The notes under the pieces were generated by a model. The model was not told the DNA's origin. It searched no databases and worked only from the letters and a program-made list of their open reading frames with translations. 38,123 nucleotides of DNA from Methylomonas rivi. GTDB taxonomy: Bacteria; Pseudomonadota; Gammaproteobacteria; Methylococcales; Methylomonadaceae. Below are positions 6,625 to 16,667 of the stretch, one piece after another (the stretch's first letter is position 1; each line of letters opens with the position of its first letter). The stretch covers positions 1 through 38,123 of the forward strand of contig NZ_JANIBK010000028.1 in the NCBI RefSeq assembly GCF_024505165.1. The letters run 5' to 3'. A program made the translations under genes and the position numbers.

Positions 6625-7005
6625 TTACCTTTTCCGGTAAAACCCAAAGGTAACGTCGGCGAAGCTGTCGATGCTTGGCAAGCCTTCCTTTATCCGTGCT
6701 TGGTTCTGTTTCGAAAGCTGTTTAATCTGTTTGGCTTGATCTCTAACTTCGGCTGGATCAATACCGTCGGCAATTTGTGTGCGGGCTTCTTCAGATTTAC
6801 GTCTTGCAACTTCCAGCGTGGTATCCGGATAAATACCAAGTGACAGTCTTTTACGCTTGCCTTCGCATGTAAAGATGAAATGCCACAGTTTTGTTCCGTT
6901 GGTTTTAACCATCAGAAATAGACCGCCACCATCGTTGATGAAATAATCCTTATCTTTGGTTTTTGCAGCCCTGTAGACCGCATCTTTATTGAGTTTTTCA
7001 GCCAT
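6625..7005 (-). pseudogene. Truncated P4-type tyrosine integrase (N-terminal arm-binding domain)
   Basis: The 126 codons encode the N-terminal DUF4102/arm-binding domain of P4-type integrases: MAEKLNKDAVYRAAKTKDKD, then GGGLFLMVKTNGTKLWHF, then KRKRLSLGIYPDTTLEVARR and an IADGIDPAEVR segment. After about residue 110 the reading turns to unrelated sequence and stops. The core-binding and catalytic domains (R-H-R-Y) are missing, and no continuation is seen downstream in other frames. An intact member would be about 400 aa. It lies on the same strand as tRNA-Leu, starting 176 bp beyond the tRNA 3' end, the standard place for an integrase of a tRNA-targeting island. Confidence 0.85.
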
Positions 7006-7020
7006 AGTGTGTCATCAATT

Positions 7021-7066
7021 GTGTCATTCTAAATTGACTTTTCCAGGATGATACACTGAATGACAC
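7021..7066. repeat. Inverted repeat in the integrase leader
   Basis: Perfect 9-nt arms GTGTCATTC (7021-7029) and GAATGACAC (7058-7066) lie 16-61 bp upstream of the integrase start. A looser copy pair (GTGTCATCA at 7009-7017, GATGATACAC at 7047-7056) overlaps. Possible control or integrase-binding site. Confidence 0.5.
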
Positions 7067-7075
7067 GATTTTGAT

Positions 7076-7178
7076 TGCATGCCCCTGCATTTCGCTGCAC
7101 TTCCTTGCACAATAAAAAACCCGCGAGCCCAGAAGATTCGCGGGTTTTTGCACTTCTTTGCACTTCCGTGCATTCTCA
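7076..7178. repeat. 10-bp phased TGCA iterons, candidate integrase arm sites
   Basis: TGCA occurs at 7076, 7086, 7096 and 7106, and again at 7149, 7159 and 7169: four and three copies with exactly 10-bp spacing. The best units read TGCACTTCCT. The two blocks flank the tRNA terminator hairpin, between the tRNA 3' end and the integrase gene. Arm-type sites of tyrosine integrases are often short helically phased direct repeats in this place; that assignment is inference. Confidence 0.6.
7115..7149 (-). terminator. Rho-independent terminator after tRNA-Leu
   Basis: Perfect 12-nt arms (AAAAACCCGCGA and TCGCGGGTTTTT) with an 11-nt loop; A/T runs on both sides make it able to act in both directions. 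It lies 32 bp past the tRNA 3' end. Confidence 0.85.
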
Positions 7179-7180
7179 AA

Positions 7181-7265
7181 TGGTACCGACGGCCGGACTT
7201 GAACCGGCACGACTTGCGTCACCACCCCCTCAAGATGGCGTGTCTACCAATTTCACCACGTCGGC
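7181..7265 (-). tRNA. tRNA-Leu(GAG)
   Basis: Reading the minus strand, an 85-nt cloverleaf is visible: acceptor arm GCCGACG paired with CGTCGGT (first pair G-U), discriminator A and encoded CCA; D-arm with TTGGTAGACAC; anticodon arm CCATC-TTGAGGG-GGTGG with anticodon GAG; a long variable arm typical of class II leucine tRNAs; and the GGTTCAAGTCC T-arm. It follows secG by 24 bp. Its 3' side faces the truncated integrase, so it is the probable attachment site of the island. Confidence 0.96.
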
Positions 7266-7289
7266 TTAAATCGTATTTTGAACTGAGAT

Positions 7290-7670
7290 TTATTCAGCGG
7301 GCGTTACTTCTTTAATTGCGGGCGCTTCGGGGAGCGTTGCCAGCGGTACCGAATCATCCGCTTTATTTTGCGATAACGGCACATCGGAAACCGCTTCTTC
7401 AACAGCGGGAACATCCATGATGTCGGACCTCTTGCCTTGATAACCGCTCAAAAAAGCCAAACCCAAGCTGGTTACGAAGAACAAACTGGCAAAAATGGCA
7501 GTGGTTCTGGACAGAAAAGAGGCCGAGCCCTGTGCTCCGAAAACCGAACCGGATGCACCGCTGCCGAAAGCAGCGCCGGCATCAGCGCCTTTACCCTGCT
7601 GCATCAGAACCAGGCCGATAATCCCGATACCTAACAGGATGTGTATAACAATGATAATTTGATACAGCAT
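7290..7670 (-). CDS. secG: Protein translocase subunit SecG
   Basis: A 126-aa protein with two membrane helices (about 2-23 and 56-76) joined by a Gly-rich loop with QQGKGADAGAAFGSGASGSV, the SecG signature. It is the accessory subunit of the SecYEG channel and improves SecA-driven export across the inner membrane. The acidic C-terminal tail (about 80-126) is longer than in E. coli. A ribosome site AGGA lies 5 nt before ATG. It is 21 bp downstream of tpiA and directly upstream of tRNA-Leu, the common gammaproteobacterial order tpiA-secG-tRNA-Leu. Confidence 0.95.
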   Translation of the reverse strand: MLYQIIIVIHILLGIGIIGLVLMQQGKGADAGAAFGSGASGSVFGAQGSASFLSRTTAIFASLFFVTSLGLAFLSGYQGKRSDIMDVPAVEEAVSDVPLSQNKADDSVPLATLPEAPAIKEVTPAE

Positions 7671-7691
7671 ATTAATCCTAAAACAAAAATT

Positions 7692-8438
7692 CTAAACTGA
7701 ATGACAAATTTGCAAGAATCCTTTTGCATCCAGCGAAGCGCCGCCTACTAGGCCGCCATCGATGTCAGGCATGGCAAACAGGGCTTTGGCATTGTCGGGC
7801 TTTACGCTGCCGCCGTACAAAATTTGCACTTTTGCGGCTATAGCGGGGTTTCTATCCGCAATACGCTGACGGATGTATTGATGTACTTCTTGCGCTTGTT
7901 CGTCGCTGGCGGTTTTGCCTGTGCCGATCGCCCAAACCGGCTCGTAAGCGATGACTGCATTTGCGAACGCTTCGATACCGGCGGCATCGATAACCGCATC
8001 CAATTGTTCGTCAACTACTTGGAAAGTTCTATCTTGTTCGCGCTCTTCCAGGGTTTCGCCGACACATAGCACTGGAATAACGTTTTGCTTTTGCGCCTGG
8101 CAAAAACGGCTGGCCACGGTCTGGTTGGTATCGCCGTAGTAAGAACGTCTTTCCGAGTGACCCACCAAAGCATATTTGCATCCGCAATCCGCCAGCATGG
8201 CGGCTGAAATTTCACCCGTGTATGCACCGGAGGCTTGATCGGCTACGTTTTGCGCGCCCAAAGCAATAGAAGATGCAGCCAAGGCGCCGCGAACATCCGA
8301 CAAGTAGACAAACGGAACACAAACCGCAACTTCCTGACTACCTGCATTTAAGCCTTCAGCCAAAGCTTTCGCCAGTTGCACGCCCTCTTCCCGCGAGCCA
8401 TTCATTTTCCAGTTTCCCATGATCAAAGGTTGCCGCAT
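7692..8438 (-). CDS. tpiA: Triose-phosphate isomerase
   Basis: A 248-aa TIM barrel that interconverts dihydroxyacetone phosphate and glyceraldehyde 3-phosphate in glycolysis and gluconeogenesis. Catalytic residues are visible: Lys11 in GNWKMN, His94 in VGHSERR and Glu166 in AYEPVWAIGTGKTAS; the GGSVKPDN phosphate-binding loop lies near the end. The start at the ATG at 8438 is chosen since GGAG is 6 nt upstream; an in-frame GTG 3 nt earlier would leave too little space. It lies 54 bp after glmM and 21 bp before secG, probably one transcription unit. Confidence 0.97.
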   Translation of the reverse strand: MRQPLIMGNWKMNGSREEGVQLAKALAEGLNAGSQEVAVCVPFVYLSDVRGALAASSIALGAQNVADQASGAYTGEISAAMLADCGCKYALVGHSERRSYYGDTNQTVASRFCQAQKQNVIPVLCVGETLEEREQDRTFQVVDEQLDAVIDAAGIEAFANAVIAYEPVWAIGTGKTASDEQAQEVHQYIRQRIADRNPAIAAKVQILYGGSVKPDNAKALFAMPDIDGGLVGGASLDAKGFLQICHSV

Positions 8439-8492
8439 CACATACTCCAGGCCAAATAAAGCCGACTATATTAAACCTTGAAAGGCTTAAGT

Positions 8493-9833
8493 TCAAGACG
8501 CGATTGCTTTCCTGACATCGTTGGCCAGTTGATTGGCATATTTATTGACATCTTCTTCATCAACACCCTCCACCATCACCCTTACCAAAGGCTCGGTACC
8601 CGAGGACCGCAGCAACACCCGCCCCTTGTCGCCCAATTTTTTCTCGACCGCATCCACGGCTTTTTTAATGCCGTCTATTTCGTCCAGCTTGACCTTTTTA
8701 TCGGTGCGGATATTAATCAAAACCTGCGGATATTTTTTCATGCCCGATTTTAATTCGTGCAAACTTTTGCCGGTGCGCTGCATTTCCGCCAATACCTGCA
8801 ACGCGGAGACAATACCGTCGCCGGTGGTGGTTTTATCCAGACAAATAATATGCCCCGACCCTTCCCCGCCTAGCATGCCATTTTTTTCGGTCAGCAGCTC
8901 CATCACGTAGCGGTCGCCGACATTGGCGCGAAACAACGGAATACCAAGGGCTTTTAAGGCATGCTCCATCCCCAGATTCGACATCAGGGTGCCCACTACA
9001 GGCCCCTGCAGCTTGCCTTCTTCCTGACGGGATTTGGCGATGATATAAATCAACTCATCGCCATCGACGATCTCGCCTTTATGGTCGACCATGATGATCC
9101 TGTCGCCGTCGCCGTCCAATGCGATACCCAAGTCGGCCCGGTATTCCCAGACCTTGGCAGCCAATGCTTCAGGGTGAGTAGCGCCGCATTCGTCATTAAT
9201 GTTTAAACCATCGGGCTCTCCGCCTATGGTCACCACTTCCGCGCCCACTTCGCTAAAGACGTGCGGGGCAATATGATAGGTGGCACCGTGCGCGCAATCT
9301 ATAACGATACGCATACCCTTGAAATCCAGGTGCGGCGGCACCGTAGCCTTGCAAAACTCGATATAACGCCCCGCGGCATCGCTGACTCGTTTGACCTTGC
9401 CCAGTTTTGCCGACTCTACCGTGGTCATGGGGGCATCGATGTACTGTTCGATTTGATGCTCCAGCTCATCGGGCAATTTGGTACCGTTCACGGAAAAAAA
9501 CTTGATGCCGTTATCGTAGTACGGGTTATGGGAAGCACTGATGACAATGCCGGCCTTGGCCCGCAAGGTGCGGGTCAGATAGGCGATACCCGGCGTCGGC
9601 ATCGGCCCCAGCATGCGCGTATCCACACCCGCCGCGGATAAACCCGCCTCCAACGCCGACTCGAACATATAGCCGGAAATACGCGTATCTTTACCCACCA
9701 ATACAAATCCGCTGCCTTCCTTGGCAAACACCCGGCCGGTCGCCCAACCCAGCTTCAACATAAAATCCGCCGTAATCGGGTATTCCCCCACTTTGCCGCG
9801 AATGCCGTCGGTACCGAAATATTTTTTTGCCAT
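8493..9833 (-). CDS. glmM: Phosphoglucosamine mutase
   Basis: A 446-aa alpha-D-phosphohexomutase that converts glucosamine 6-phosphate to glucosamine 1-phosphate, en route to UDP-N-acetylglucosamine for peptidoglycan and lipopolysaccharide. Visible landmarks: FGTDGIRG at the N-terminus, the phosphoserine loop ISASHNP with Ser101 as catalytic residue, the metal loop DGDGDR and the C-terminal phosphate-binding RSSGTEP. The ATG at 9833 is preferred to the in-frame GTG 12 nt upstream because the [10 protein letters not shown] start matches the family and GGA lies just ahead. A terminator hairpin separates it from ftsH upstream. Confidence 0.97.
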   Translation of the reverse strand: MAKKYFGTDGIRGKVGEYPITADFMLKLGWATGRVFAKEGSGFVLVGKDTRISGYMFESALEAGLSAAGVDTRMLGPMPTPGIAYLTRTLRAKAGIVISASHNPYYDNGIKFFSVNGTKLPDELEHQIEQYIDAPMTTVESAKLGKVKRVSDAAGRYIEFCKATVPPHLDFKGMRIVIDCAHGATYHIAPHVFSEVGAEVVTIGGEPDGLNINDECGATHPEALAAKVWEYRADLGIALDGDGDRIIMVDHKGEIVDGDELIYIIAKSRQEEGKLQGPVVGTLMSNLGMEHALKALGIPLFRANVGDRYVMELLTEKNGMLGGEGSGHIICLDKTTTGDGIVSALQVLAEMQRTGKSLHELKSGMKKYPQVLINIRTDKKVKLDEIDGIKKAVDAVEKKLGDKGRVLLRSSGTEPLVRVMVEGVDEEDVNKYANQLANDVRKAIAS

Positions 9834-9864
9834 AGTCAATTCCACTTTCCTGCTTACAAAAAAA

Positions 9865-9886
9865 AGAGAGACCGGAGCCTCTCTCT
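9865..9886 (-). terminator. Terminator hairpin after ftsH
   Basis: On the minus strand AGAGAGA and TCTCTCT arms (7 bp, 8-nt loop) are followed by a run of T, 20-40 bp past the ftsH stop. It likely ends or reduces rlmE-ftsH transcription before glmM. Confidence 0.75.
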
Positions 9887-9907
9887 AGTTTTTAAATTGC
9901 CTGACGA

Positions 9908-11836
9908 TTAGCCTTGTTCGGCCGCACCACCAATAGACTGGTCTTTATTTGCCGGCCCCCAAGGCTCGACTTCGACATCGCTGTTTGAAGAAGGCGGGGT
10001 GTCATCCCATCCCTTGGGTTCTCTGACCGGCTTTCTGTTCATCAAATCCTCGATTTGATATTTATCGATGGTTTCGTATTTCATCAACGCATCCGCCATG
10101 GCGTGCAGAATATCCATATTTTCCTTCAGAATATTCTCGGCCCGTTCGTAGTTTCTATCGATGATGGAACGTATTTCTTCATCTATGGTATGGGAGGTTT
10201 CTTCCGCCACCGACTTGTGTTGCGTAACCGAACGGCCCAGGAAAATCTCGCCTTCCTCCTCGCTATAAGCCAACGGCCCCAAGCGTTGAGACAAGCCCCA
10301 TTTGGTGACCATGTTTCTGGCTAATTCAGTGGCGCGCTCAATGTCATTGGAAGCTCCGGTGGATACTTGCTCCCAACCGAATATCAATTCCTCGGCAATC
10401 CGGCCGCCGTACAAACTGGAAATCATGCTATCCAGCTTACATTTGCTGGCGCTGTATTGGTCACGTTCCGGCAAAAACATCGTCACGCCCAACGCCCGTC
10501 CGCGCGGCATAATACTGACCTTATAAACCGGATCATGCTCGGGAACTATTTTACCGACGATAGCATGACCTGCTTCGTGATATGCGGTCATTTTCTTTTC
10601 TTTTTCGTCCATTACCATGGAGTGCCGCTCCGCGCCCATGATCAGCTTGTCCTTGGCTTTTTCCAGATCGACCATGCTGACGAGACGCTTATTGAAGCGA
10701 GCGGCAAACAGAGCTGCTTCGTTAACCAGATTGGCCAAATCAGCACCGGAAAACCCCGGCGTACCTTGAGCGATATATTTGACCCTGACGTCGTCGCCGA
10801 CCGGTACTTTTTTCAAATGCACATTCAAGATTTGTTCGCGGCCTCTGACATCCGGTAAACCGACCACGACCTGCCGATCGAAACGACCGGGACGCAACAA
10901 CGCTTTATCCAAAACGTCCGCGCGGTTGGTTGCGGCGATGACGATAATGCCTTCATGACCTTCGAAACCGTCCATTTCGACCAGCAACTGATTCAAGGTT
11001 TGTTCGCGTTCGTCATTGCCGCCGCCCAAACCCGCGCCGCGCGAACGTCCCACCGCGTCGATCTCGTCGATGAAAATGATGCACGGCGCATGTTTTTTGG
11101 CTTGCTCGAACATGTCCCTTACCCGGGAAGCGCCGACACCGACGAACATTTCCACGAAATCGGAACCCGAAATGGTAAAGAACGGTACCTTGGCTTCGCC
11201 GGCGATGGCGCGGGCCAGCAAGGTTTTACCGGTGCCGGGCGGCCCCACCATCAACGCGCCGCGCGGCACCTTACCGCCCAATTTCTGGTACTTGGCCGGG
11301 TCTTTCAAGAAGTCGACCATTTCCTGCACTTCTTCCTTGGCCTCGTCGCATCCCGCCACGTCGGCAAAGGTGACTTTATTCTGATCCTGATCCAGCATGC
11401 GGGCCTTGCTTTTGCCGAAGCCCATGGCTCCGCCGCGGCCGCCGACGCCGCCGCCCTGCATTTGCCGCATGAAGAACACCCACACCGCGATCAACAGCAG
11501 AATCGGCCCGAAGGAGACGAAGATCGACATCAACATCGAAGGCTCTTCCGGCGGACGCACCACAATCTCCACGCCATTCGCCAATAAGTCGTCGATCAGA
11601 TGCGGATCGTTCGGCATATAAGTCTTGAACTTATCGCCGGACTGCATTCTGCCGGTCACCGTGTTATCGGCAATGGAAACCTGCTGCACCTGACCTGCCT
11701 TCACGGCATCGATCAGCTGCGAATAGGACAAAGTGGCGTCGCTTCGGATCGATCTGGAGCCGAAATTGTTGAATATCGCCATCAAAACCACTGCGATGAC
11801 AACCCACAGCACTAAATTTTTCATCATATCGCTCAA
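9908..11836 (-). CDS. ftsH: ATP-dependent zinc metalloprotease FtsH
   Basis: A 642-aa membrane-bound AAA+ protease that extracts and degrades damaged membrane proteins and regulators. Order of parts: membrane helix (about 8-24), periplasmic domain, second helix (about 103-122), AAA+ module with Walker A GPPGTGKT (198-205) and Walker B IIFIDE (253-258), second region of homology with [19 protein letters not shown] (302-320), and the peptidase with zinc motif HEAGH (420-424). The start is a TTG: the N-terminus [16 protein letters not shown] aligns with known FtsH proteins from that codon, and GGAG lies 8 nt upstream. It is downstream of rlmE (113 bp), the usual rlmE-ftsH pair. Confidence 0.97.
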   Translation of the reverse strand: MSDMMKNLVLWVVIAVVLMAIFNNFGSRSIRSDATLSYSQLIDAVKAGQVQQVSIADNTVTGRMQSGDKFKTYMPNDPHLIDDLLANGVEIVVRPPEEPSMLMSIFVSFGPILLLIAVWVFFMRQMQGGGVGGRGGAMGFGKSKARMLDQDQNKVTFADVAGCDEAKEEVQEMVDFLKDPAKYQKLGGKVPRGALMVGPPGTGKTLLARAIAGEAKVPFFTISGSDFVEMFVGVGASRVRDMFEQAKKHAPCIIFIDEIDAVGRSRGAGLGGGNDEREQTLNQLLVEMDGFEGHEGIIVIAATNRADVLDKALLRPGRFDRQVVVGLPDVRGREQILNVHLKKVPVGDDVRVKYIAQGTPGFSGADLANLVNEAALFAARFNKRLVSMVDLEKAKDKLIMGAERHSMVMDEKEKKMTAYHEAGHAIVGKIVPEHDPVYKVSIMPRGRALGVTMFLPERDQYSASKCKLDSMISSLYGGRIAEELIFGWEQVSTGASNDIERATELARNMVTKWGLSQRLGPLAYSEEEGEIFLGRSVTQHKSVAEETSHTIDEEIRSIIDRNYERAENILKENMDILHAMADALMKYETIDKYQIEDLMNRKPVREPKGWDDTPPSSNSDVEVEPWGPANKDQSIGGAAEQG

Positions 11837-11949
11837 TTTACGCGCTCCGACCGTAAAACGGCCTAAAATATTAAAACCAAGTAATTCTATCAGGAATACC
11901 CTACATCCTACCGACCAACTTTGCCTGATACCGTGTAGAGTGTACCAAG

Positions 11950-12567
11950 CTATTTAAAACCTTTTGCCAAAATATAGACTTCATTGCTTCTGGCTCGAGA
12001 CGCCTTGGGTTTTCGAATCACCACGCTGGTAAACCGCTGCCTCACCTGATTGTAGTATTCGTCAAAGCCAGCCCCTTGAAACATTTTAATTAAAAACACC
12101 CCGCCTTTAACCAAAATACTGTCGGCCGCCTCCAAGGCCAATTCCCCCAGATAGATGGATCTGGGCTGATCCATTTCTTTGTTACCGCTTATATTGGGGG
12201 CCATGTCCGACAATAACAAGTGAACGGGCTGGCCATCAAGCACTTTATAAAGTTTTTCCAACACGTCGTCTTCTCTAAAATCGCCCTGGATAAAATCGAC
12301 ACCCGCAATCGGTTCGATATCCAGCAAATCCAAAGCCACCACTTTGTCGTTTTTGCCGAGCAATTTTCTGGCATATTCGGACCAACCGCCCGGCGCGGCC
12401 CCCAAATCGACGATATTGATGCCGGGACGGATAATTTTATCTTTCTCTTGTATTTCAATCAGTTTAAACACCGCACGCGACCGATACCCCAGCGCTTGCG
12501 CTTTTTTGACATATTCGTCTTGAAAATGCTCTTGCATCCACTGGTGGCTACTTTTAGTGCGTGACAT
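11950..12567 (-). CDS. rlmE: 23S rRNA 2'-O-methyltransferase RlmE (FtsJ/RrmJ)
   Basis: A 205-aa Rossmann-type methyltransferase that methylates the 2'-O of U2552 in the A loop of 23S rRNA using S-adenosylmethionine, late in large-subunit assembly. The SAM-binding segment [12 protein letters not shown] is at 53-64. The catalytic K-D-K-E tetrad is visible as Lys35, Asp121, Lys161 and Glu196. The ATG at 12567 ([10 protein letters not shown]) is chosen: the frame is open further upstream, but that part would overlap the divergent yhbY gene and lacks homology. It pairs with ftsH downstream and diverges from yhbY with a 51-bp gap that must hold both promoters. Confidence 0.95.
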   Translation of the reverse strand: MSRTKSSHQWMQEHFQDEYVKKAQALGYRSRAVFKLIEIQEKDKIIRPGINIVDLGAAPGGWSEYARKLLGKNDKVVALDLLDIEPIAGVDFIQGDFREDDVLEKLYKVLDGQPVHLLLSDMAPNISGNKEMDQPRSIYLGELALEAADSILVKGGVFLIKMFQGAGFDEYYNQVRQRFTSVVIRKPKASRARSNEVYILAKGFK

Positions 12568-12618
12568 AGTATCGATTGGTGTAAAATTGCACGGTTTTTT
12601 AAAGCTAAAGGAAACAGA

Positions 12619-12885
12619 GTGAATCCTATTGAAAAGAAGAAGTTGAAAGCTCAGGCACACCCCTTAAATCCGGTGGTGATGATTGGGCAATCCGGCTTAA
12701 CCCCGGCAGTATTGAAAGAAATCAATGTTGCGCTGGATGCGCATGAATTAATCAAAGTCAAAATACGCGCCGAACGCGACGAACGCAATGTCATCAAAGA
12801 GCAAATTTGTACGGATACTCACGCGGAATTGGTACAGTCCATAGGCCAAGTGGCTGTAATCTATAGAAAGAACCCCAAGAAATAA
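12619..12885 (+). CDS. yhbY: CRM-domain RNA-binding protein YhbY
   Basis: An 88-aa single CRM-domain protein associated in the family with pre-50S ribosome particles. Visible motifs: KAQAHPLNPVVMIGQSGLT (11-29), the GxxG-like MIGQSG loop, and LIKVKIRAERDER (44-56). The start is GTG with AAAGGA about 6 nt upstream; no ATG is in frame nearby. It is the only core gene on the plus strand between 7 kb and 24 kb, divergent from rlmE and convergent with greA. Confidence 0.93.
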   Translation: MNPIEKKKLKAQAHPLNPVVMIGQSGLTPAVLKEINVALDAHELIKVKIRAERDERNVIKEQICTDTHAELVQSIGQVAVIYRKNPKK

Positions 12886-12890
12886 TGCAA

Positions 12891-12907
12891 GGGAGGCCAC
12901 GCCTCCC
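12891..12907. terminator. Hairpin between convergent yhbY and greA
   Basis: Perfect 7-bp stem GGGAGGC/GCCTCCC with loop CAC, 6 bp after the yhbY stop and 20 bp before the greA stop. Only weak T tracts follow on either strand (CGTTTT about 10 nt later on plus), so it may be a weak shared terminator. Confidence 0.6.
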
Positions 12908-12926
12908 TGCTCAATCGTTTTACCGG

Positions 12927-13403
12927 TTAAATGTAATCCACCGCGATAATTTCATACTCGATATTGCCGCCGGGTGCTTTAACCGTCACCACATCCTCCA
13001 CTTCCTTGCCGATCAAGGCCCTGGCAATCGGCGAGCCCACGGAAATGCGGCCTTCCTTAATATTGGCCTCATCCTCGCCGACGATTTGATAGGTGACTTC
13101 CTTACCGGAATCCAGATCCTCGATTTTGACCGTGGCGCCGAATATCACCTTACCGTTGGCGTCGGCCTTGGTAACATCGATGATATTGGCATTGGATAGC
13201 TTGCTTTCAATCTCGGCAATCCGGCCCTCGGCAAAACTTTGCTGCTCGCGGGCGGCATGATATTCGGCATTTTCCTTTAAATCTCCGTGCGCGCGGGCAT
13301 CGGAAATCGCCTGAATGATACGCGGCCTGACCACGGTTTTTAACTCTTCCAGCTCGGCGCGCAGTTTATTGGCGCCCGCCACTGTTAGCGGCACTTTATT
13401 CAT
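12927..13403 (-). CDS. greA: Transcription elongation factor GreA
   Basis: A 158-aa GreA: N-terminal coiled coil (about 1-75) with the tip segment [20 protein letters not shown] containing the acidic pair (Asp and Glu) that reaches the RNA polymerase active site, then an FKBP-like C-terminal domain with [10 protein letters not shown] at the end. It stimulates cleavage of backtracked RNA and restarts stalled polymerase. The ATG at 13403 is preferred over a TTG 6 nt upstream because AGGAG lies 6 nt before it. It follows carB by 27 bp, the common carA-carB-greA order, so it is probably cotranscribed. Confidence 0.96.
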   Translation of the reverse strand: MNKVPLTVAGANKLRAELEELKTVVRPRIIQAISDARAHGDLKENAEYHAAREQQSFAEGRIAEIESKLSNANIIDVTKADANGKVIFGATVKIEDLDSGKEVTYQIVGEDEANIKEGRISVGSPIARALIGKEVEDVVTVKAPGGNIEYEIIAVDYI

Positions 13404-13430
13404 AAACAACTCCTAAAAACATTTCCAACA

Positions 13431-16400
13431 TCATCCTTTAAAGGTTTTGTGCAAATCCTGCAGACAATTCACGGAACCCGCGGACAATTCGCCCAAGGCA
13501 AAACAAGCCGCACGGGCACCGGCCATGGTAGTGTAATAAGTCACCTTACGCTGCAAAGCTTCCCGGCGCATGGTAAACGAATCGGCCACGGCCTTGACAC
13601 CCTCGGTGGTATTGACGATCAATTGAATCTCGCCGTTTTTGATCATATCCACCGTATTCGGCCGGCCTTCATTGACCTTGAAAATCTCCTGACAGGGAAT
13701 ACCGGCCGCTTTCAATACTTTAGCGGTACCCCGGGTTGCCACGATTTCATAGTCCTTTTCGATCAACATCTTGGCCAACTCGGGCAGCTTGGGTTTATCG
13801 GCATCGCGAATACTGATCAACACCTTGCCGCTCTGGCTCAAGTCGACACCGCCGGCGCGTTGCGACTTCGCGAACGCCTCGCCGAAGGTTTTACCCACGC
13901 CCATCACTTCGCCGGTAGACTTCATTTCCGGCCCCAGTAACGGGTCAACGCCGGGAAACTTGATAAACGGAAATACCGCTTCTTTTACCGAGAAATATTC
14001 CGGGATGCGCTCTTCGGTAATGCCCTGTTCTTTCAAGGATTTGCCGACCATGCAGCGGGCAGCGATTTTGGCCAGCGGATAACCGGTGGCTTTGGAAACG
14101 AAAGGCGCGGTACGCGAAGCTCGCGGATTGACCTCCAACACATAAATGGTTTCGCCCTGAATTGCAAACTGAGTATTCATCAAGCCGCACACACCCAGCG
14201 CTTCGGCCATTTTGGCCACCTGGGCACGCAACTGGTCCTGCAGATGGGCGGGCAAATCGTAGGGCGGAATCGAGCAGGCCGAGTCGCCGGAATGTACGCC
14301 GGCCTGCTCGATATGCTCCATCAAACCGCCGATCAGTACGGTTTCGCCGTCGTAAATCGCGTCCACATCCATTTCCACGGCGTCGTCCAGGAATCTATCC
14401 AGCAATACCGGCGAATCGTTGGAGACGCTGACCGCTTCCTTCATGTAACGGCGCAAGCCTTCCTCGTTGAAAACGATTTCCATGGCCCGTCCGCCCAACA
14501 CGTAGGAAGGGCGCACCACCAGCGGATAACCCAACTCCTTGGCGGAATTGACCGCTTGCTCAACAGAACGCGCCGTGGCGTTGGGCGGTTGTTTCAGATT
14601 CAGCCGCTCAAGCAATTTCTGAAAGCGCTCGCGGTCTTCGGCCAAATCAATGGAATCCGGCGAAGTACCGATAATCGGCGCGCCGGCTGCTTCCAAAGCG
14701 CGCGCCAGTTTCAGCGGCGTTTGGCCGCCGTATTGGACGATAACGCCCTTGGGCTTTTCCAATTCGATGATTTCCAGCACATCTTCCAACGTCAACGGCT
14801 CGAAATACAGTCTGTCGGAGGTATCGAAGTCGGTGGACACGGTTTCCGGATTACAGTTGACCATGATGGTTTCGTAACCGTCTTCCCGCAGGGCCAAGGC
14901 CGCATGCACGCAGCAATAGTCGAACTCAATACCTTGGCCTATACGGTTAGGTCCGCCGCCCAGGATAATGATTTTTTCCCGGTCGGTCGGATTGGCCTCG
15001 CATTCCTGCTCGTAAGTCGAATACAGATAAGCGGTGTCGGAAGCAAATTCCGCCGCGCAGGAGTCGATGCGCTTATAAACAGGACGCACGCCCTGTTTAT
15101 GGCGGATATTGCGTACTTCCGATTCCTTGGTTTCCAGCAGTTTGGCCAAGCGCCGGTCGGAAAAACCTTTGCGCTTCAAGCGTAACAGCTCGCCTTTTTC
15201 CAGCGTTGCCAGGGTTTTAGTGGACAGGGTTTTTTCGGTGGCGATCAAATCCTCAACCTGCGCCAAAAACCACGGGTCGATTTTGCAGGCCTGATGAATC
15301 TCGTCGAAACTCAAACCGCTACGGAACGCATCGGCCAAATACCACAAGCGTTCCGGACCTGGGTAACGCAATTCGCGCAATATGGTATCTTCGCTATTTT
15401 CGTCGTTCAGATCGATGATTTCATCCAGACCGTCGACGCCCACTTCCAGTCCGCGCAAGGCTTTTTGCAGGGATTCCTGGAAAGTGCGGCCGATAGCCAT
15501 CACTTCGCCGACCGACTTCATTTGCGTGGTCAAGCGGTCATTGGCTTGCGGGAATTTTTCGAAAGCAAAACGCGGCACTTTGGTGACCACGTAGTCGATG
15601 CTGGGTTCGAAAGAGGCCGGGGTCGCGCCGCCGGTAATCTCATTGCGCAATTCATCCAGCGTATACCCCACCGCCAATTTGGCGGCGACTTTAGCGATCG
15701 GAAAACCGGTGGCTTTGGACGCCAGCGCCGAAGAACGCGACACCCGCGGGTTCATCTCAATGACGATCAAACGGCCGTTTTCGGGATTAATGGCGAATTG
15801 CACGTTGGAACCGCCGGTATCGACGCCGATTTCCCGCAGTACCGCCAACGAGGCGTTACGCAGGATTTGGTATTCCTTGTCGGTCAGGGTTTGCGCCGGC
15901 GCCACGGTAATCGAGTCGCCGGTATGCACGCCCATCGGATCGAAATTTTCGATCGAGCAGATGATGATGCAGTTGTCTTTCGAGTCGCGCACCACTTCCA
16001 TTTCGAACTCTTTCCAACCCAAAATGGACTCTTCGATCAGCAATTCGCTGGTCGGCGACAAATACAGCCCTCGCTCGCAAATCTCGATGAATTCTTCCCG
16101 GTTATAGGCAATGCCGCCGCCGCTACCGCCCATGGTAAACGACGGCCGGATCACGGTCGGGTAGCCCACTTCTTCCTGCGCCGCAAAGGCTTCCTCCATC
16201 GTATGCGCGACCTTGGCCTTGGACACTTCCAAACCGATCCTGCGCATGGCCTGATTGAATAAATCGCGGTCTTCGGCCATATTGATGGCTTCCTTGCTGG
16301 CGCCTATCATTTCCACGCCGTACTTTTCCAGCACCCTATGCTTGTCCAGCGCCAGCGCGCAATTCAGCGCGGTCTGACCGCCCATGGTCGGCAAAACCGC

Positions 16401-16652
16401 ATCGGGGCGTTCTTTTTCGATGATTTTTTCCACCGTCTGCCAGTCGATGGGCTCGATGTAAATCGCATCGGCCATGTCCGGATCGGTCATGATGGTGGCG
16501 GGATTGGAGTTAACCAGAATCACCCGGTAGCCTTCTTCGCGCAAAGCTTTACAGGCTTGCGTGCCTGAGTAATCGAACTCGCAGGCTTGGCCGATCACGA
16601 TCGGCCCGGCGCCCAGTAATAAAATCGATTTTATATCGGTTCTTTTTGGCAT
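13431..16652 (-). CDS. carB: Carbamoyl-phosphate synthase, large subunit
   Basis: A 1073-aa enzyme that uses bicarbonate, ammonia from CarA and two ATP to make carbamoyl phosphate for pyrimidine and arginine synthesis. The two homologous ATP-grasp halves are evident: the N-terminal half starts [20 protein letters not shown] and the C-terminal half repeats as [36 protein letters not shown] and [18 protein letters not shown] are the paired ATP-grasp ends. A C-terminal MGS-like allosteric domain (about 940-1073) carries [13 protein letters not shown]. Length is standard. It follows carA by 15 bp and precedes greA. Confidence 0.98.
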   Translation of the reverse strand: MPKRTDIKSILLLGAGPIVIGQACEFDYSGTQACKALREEGYRVILVNSNPATIMTDPDMADAIYIEPIDWQTVEKIIEKERPDAVLPTMGGQTALNCALALDKHRVLEKYGVEMIGASKEAINMAEDRDLFNQAMRRIGLEVSKAKVAHTMEEAFAAQEEVGYPTVIRPSFTMGGSGGGIAYNREEFIEICERGLYLSPTSELLIEESILGWKEFEMEVVRDSKDNCIIICSIENFDPMGVHTGDSITVAPAQTLTDKEYQILRNASLAVLREIGVDTGGSNVQFAINPENGRLIVIEMNPRVSRSSALASKATGFPIAKVAAKLAVGYTLDELRNEITGGATPASFEPSIDYVVTKVPRFAFEKFPQANDRLTTQMKSVGEVMAIGRTFQESLQKALRGLEVGVDGLDEIIDLNDENSEDTILRELRYPGPERLWYLADAFRSGLSFDEIHQACKIDPWFLAQVEDLIATEKTLSTKTLATLEKGELLRLKRKGFSDRRLAKLLETKESEVRNIRHKQGVRPVYKRIDSCAAEFASDTAYLYSTYEQECEANPTDREKIIILGGGPNRIGQGIEFDYCCVHAALALREDGYETIMVNCNPETVSTDFDTSDRLYFEPLTLEDVLEIIELEKPKGVIVQYGGQTPLKLARALEAAGAPIIGTSPDSIDLAEDRERFQKLLERLNLKQPPNATARSVEQAVNSAKELGYPLVVRPSYVLGGRAMEIVFNEEGLRRYMKEAVSVSNDSPVLLDRFLDDAVEMDVDAIYDGETVLIGGLMEHIEQAGVHSGDSACSIPPYDLPAHLQDQLRAQVAKMAEALGVCGLMNTQFAIQGETIYVLEVNPRASRTAPFVSKATGYPLAKIAARCMVGKSLKEQGITEERIPEYFSVKEAVFPFIKFPGVDPLLGPEMKSTGEVMGVGKTFGEAFAKSQRAGGVDLSQSGKVLISIRDADKPKLPELAKMLIEKDYEIVATRGTAKVLKAAGIPCQEIFKVNEGRPNTVDMIKNGEIQLIVNTTEGVKAVADSFTMRREALQRKVTYYTTMAGARAACFALGELSAGSVNCLQDLHKTFKG

Positions 16653-16667
16653 AGGACTCTATAACAC

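Noticed and set aside
7076-7178. CRISPR array.
   Set aside because: The repeats are 10-bp steps with no spacers, only seven units long and split by a terminator. No cas gene is in the window.
12568-12660. Upstream extension of rlmE.
   Set aside because: It would overlap the divergent yhbY start and hold residues without homology; the MSRTK start fits the family.
14244-16262. Long open frames on the plus strand (313 and 322 codons) across carB.
   Set aside because: They lie antisense to an intact, well-conserved carB, show no protein motif and have composition expected from the opposite strand of a G+C-rich gene.
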